A stretch of 5,124 nt of DNA from the NCBI GenBank assembly GCA_022701925.1, contig JAKONM010000146.1, forward strand, positions 1 through 5,124, read 5' to 3'. The position numbers and the translations under genes are program-made. This DNA is from Microbacteriaceae bacterium (lineage in GTDB: Bacteria; Actinomycetota; Actinomycetes; Actinomycetales; Microbacteriaceae). Below are positions 4,741-5,124 of the stretch, in pieces (position 1 is the stretch's first letter; every line of letters begins with the position of its first letter). The notes below the pieces were generated by a model. That model was not told the DNA's origin and ran no database searches. It worked only from the letters and a program-made list of their open reading frames with translations.

Positions 4741-5124
4741 TCAGTCGCGGCGCCGGCTCGTCTCGGCGGGGCCGACGTGGCGGTCGGCCCAGTCGATCAG
4801 CGGGGCCACCGCCGCCCAGGCGTCGTCGACCTGCTGCAGGGTCGCGCCGACCTTGAGGCGCCGCACGGCGGCGTAGTGCTGCAGGCGCAGCAGGTCGATC
4901 TGCGGGTGGTCCCGCGGCCAGCCCTTCGGCGCGGTCGTCAGCGAGGGACCGACGACCTCGAAGCCCGCGTCGGTCAGGTCCGCGATCGCGGTTCGCAGCG
5001 CGTCCGGCGCGCGGCCGCCGCGGGCGATGACGGTGCGACCGCGGTCCAGCTGGTCGCGGCTCGGCTCGTACAGGCCGCCGCCGACCTCGAGGCCGGAGGC
5101 CTGCACCTGCAGGTACACGGCGCC
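4741..5124 (-). CDS. DUF2461 (TIGR02453-type) family protein, C-terminal part
   Basis: The last 127 residues of a protein whose start lies beyond the right edge. The GTG at 5118 is internal, because the frame continues upstream as Gly-Ala-Val-Tyr. The visible part matches the DUF2461 pattern: VYLQVQASGLEVGGGLYEP (residues 3-21 of the fragment), where the family has a glycine-rich GGG(L/M)Y-x-P block; then a helical stretch, AGFEVVGPSLTTAPKGWPRD (53-72), and HPQIDLLRLQHYAAVRRL (73-90), matching the family's P-(K/R)-G-(W/Y/F)-P...HP...LLR signature. Family members are usually about 210-230 residues, so roughly 90 are missing. They are widespread cytoplasmic proteins without an established function. 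The C-terminus ends in SRRRD. The gene converges with the small plus-strand frame and is separated from the synthase operon by the palindrome, so no functional link is implied. Confidence 0.88.
   Translation of the reverse strand, partial: GAVYLQVQASGLEVGGGLYEPSRDQLDRGRTVIARGGRAPDALRTAIADLTDAGFEVVGPSLTTAPKGWPRDHPQIDLLRLQHYAAVRRLKVGATLQQVDDAWAAVAPLIDWADRHVGPAETSRRRD

Noticed and set aside
4676..4876. Plus-strand frame starting in the palindrome
   Set aside because: Antisense to the DUF2461 gene. Its first dozen residues are identical to those of the opposite-strand frame simply because of the palindrome.

Overview
The window is about 70% GC with strong G/C preference at third codon positions, GTG starts, 4-base stop/start overlaps and no T-rich tails on its hairpins. 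This suggests a high-GC actinobacterial genome. A deep lineage such as Thermoleophilia is possible, but that is a weak guess from style rather than from a marker gene.

Layout. Positions 4232 down to 1 on the minus strand hold a tightly coupled three-gene operon that leaves the window on the left. It encodes (i) a 576-residue processive family-2 glycosyltransferase of the cellulose/curdlan synthase type, (ii) a 243-residue single-span HlyD-like membrane-fusion protein, and (iii) a GH81 endo-beta-1,3-glucanase made as a lipoprotein and cut by the window edge after 592 residues. The genes are joined by ATGA and GTGA overlaps. Positions 4233-4522 are a divergent regulatory region rich in direct and inverted repeats. 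Positions 4523-4627 on the plus strand hold a possible 34-residue small protein with a good Shine-Dalgarno sequence. Positions 4628-4740 are packed with hairpins, including a perfect 38-bp palindrome, and probably form a bidirectional terminator. From 4741 to the right edge, on the minus strand, lies the C-terminal part of a DUF2461-family protein.

How the genes may work together. The synthase would polymerise a beta-glucan from a UDP-sugar at the inner face of the membrane and push it outward. The HlyD-like protein would act as a membrane-anchored extracytoplasmic partner. The lipoprotein glucanase, tethered outside the membrane, would trim or release the chain, as the BcsZ cellulase does in cellulose operons. 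GH81 enzymes are specific for beta-1,3-glucan. Their coupling to the synthase is therefore the best sequence-based hint that the polymer is curdlan-like or contains beta-1,3 runs, rather than being cellulose. This system is the most interesting content of the window. The polymer identity is inference; the domain assignments are well supported.
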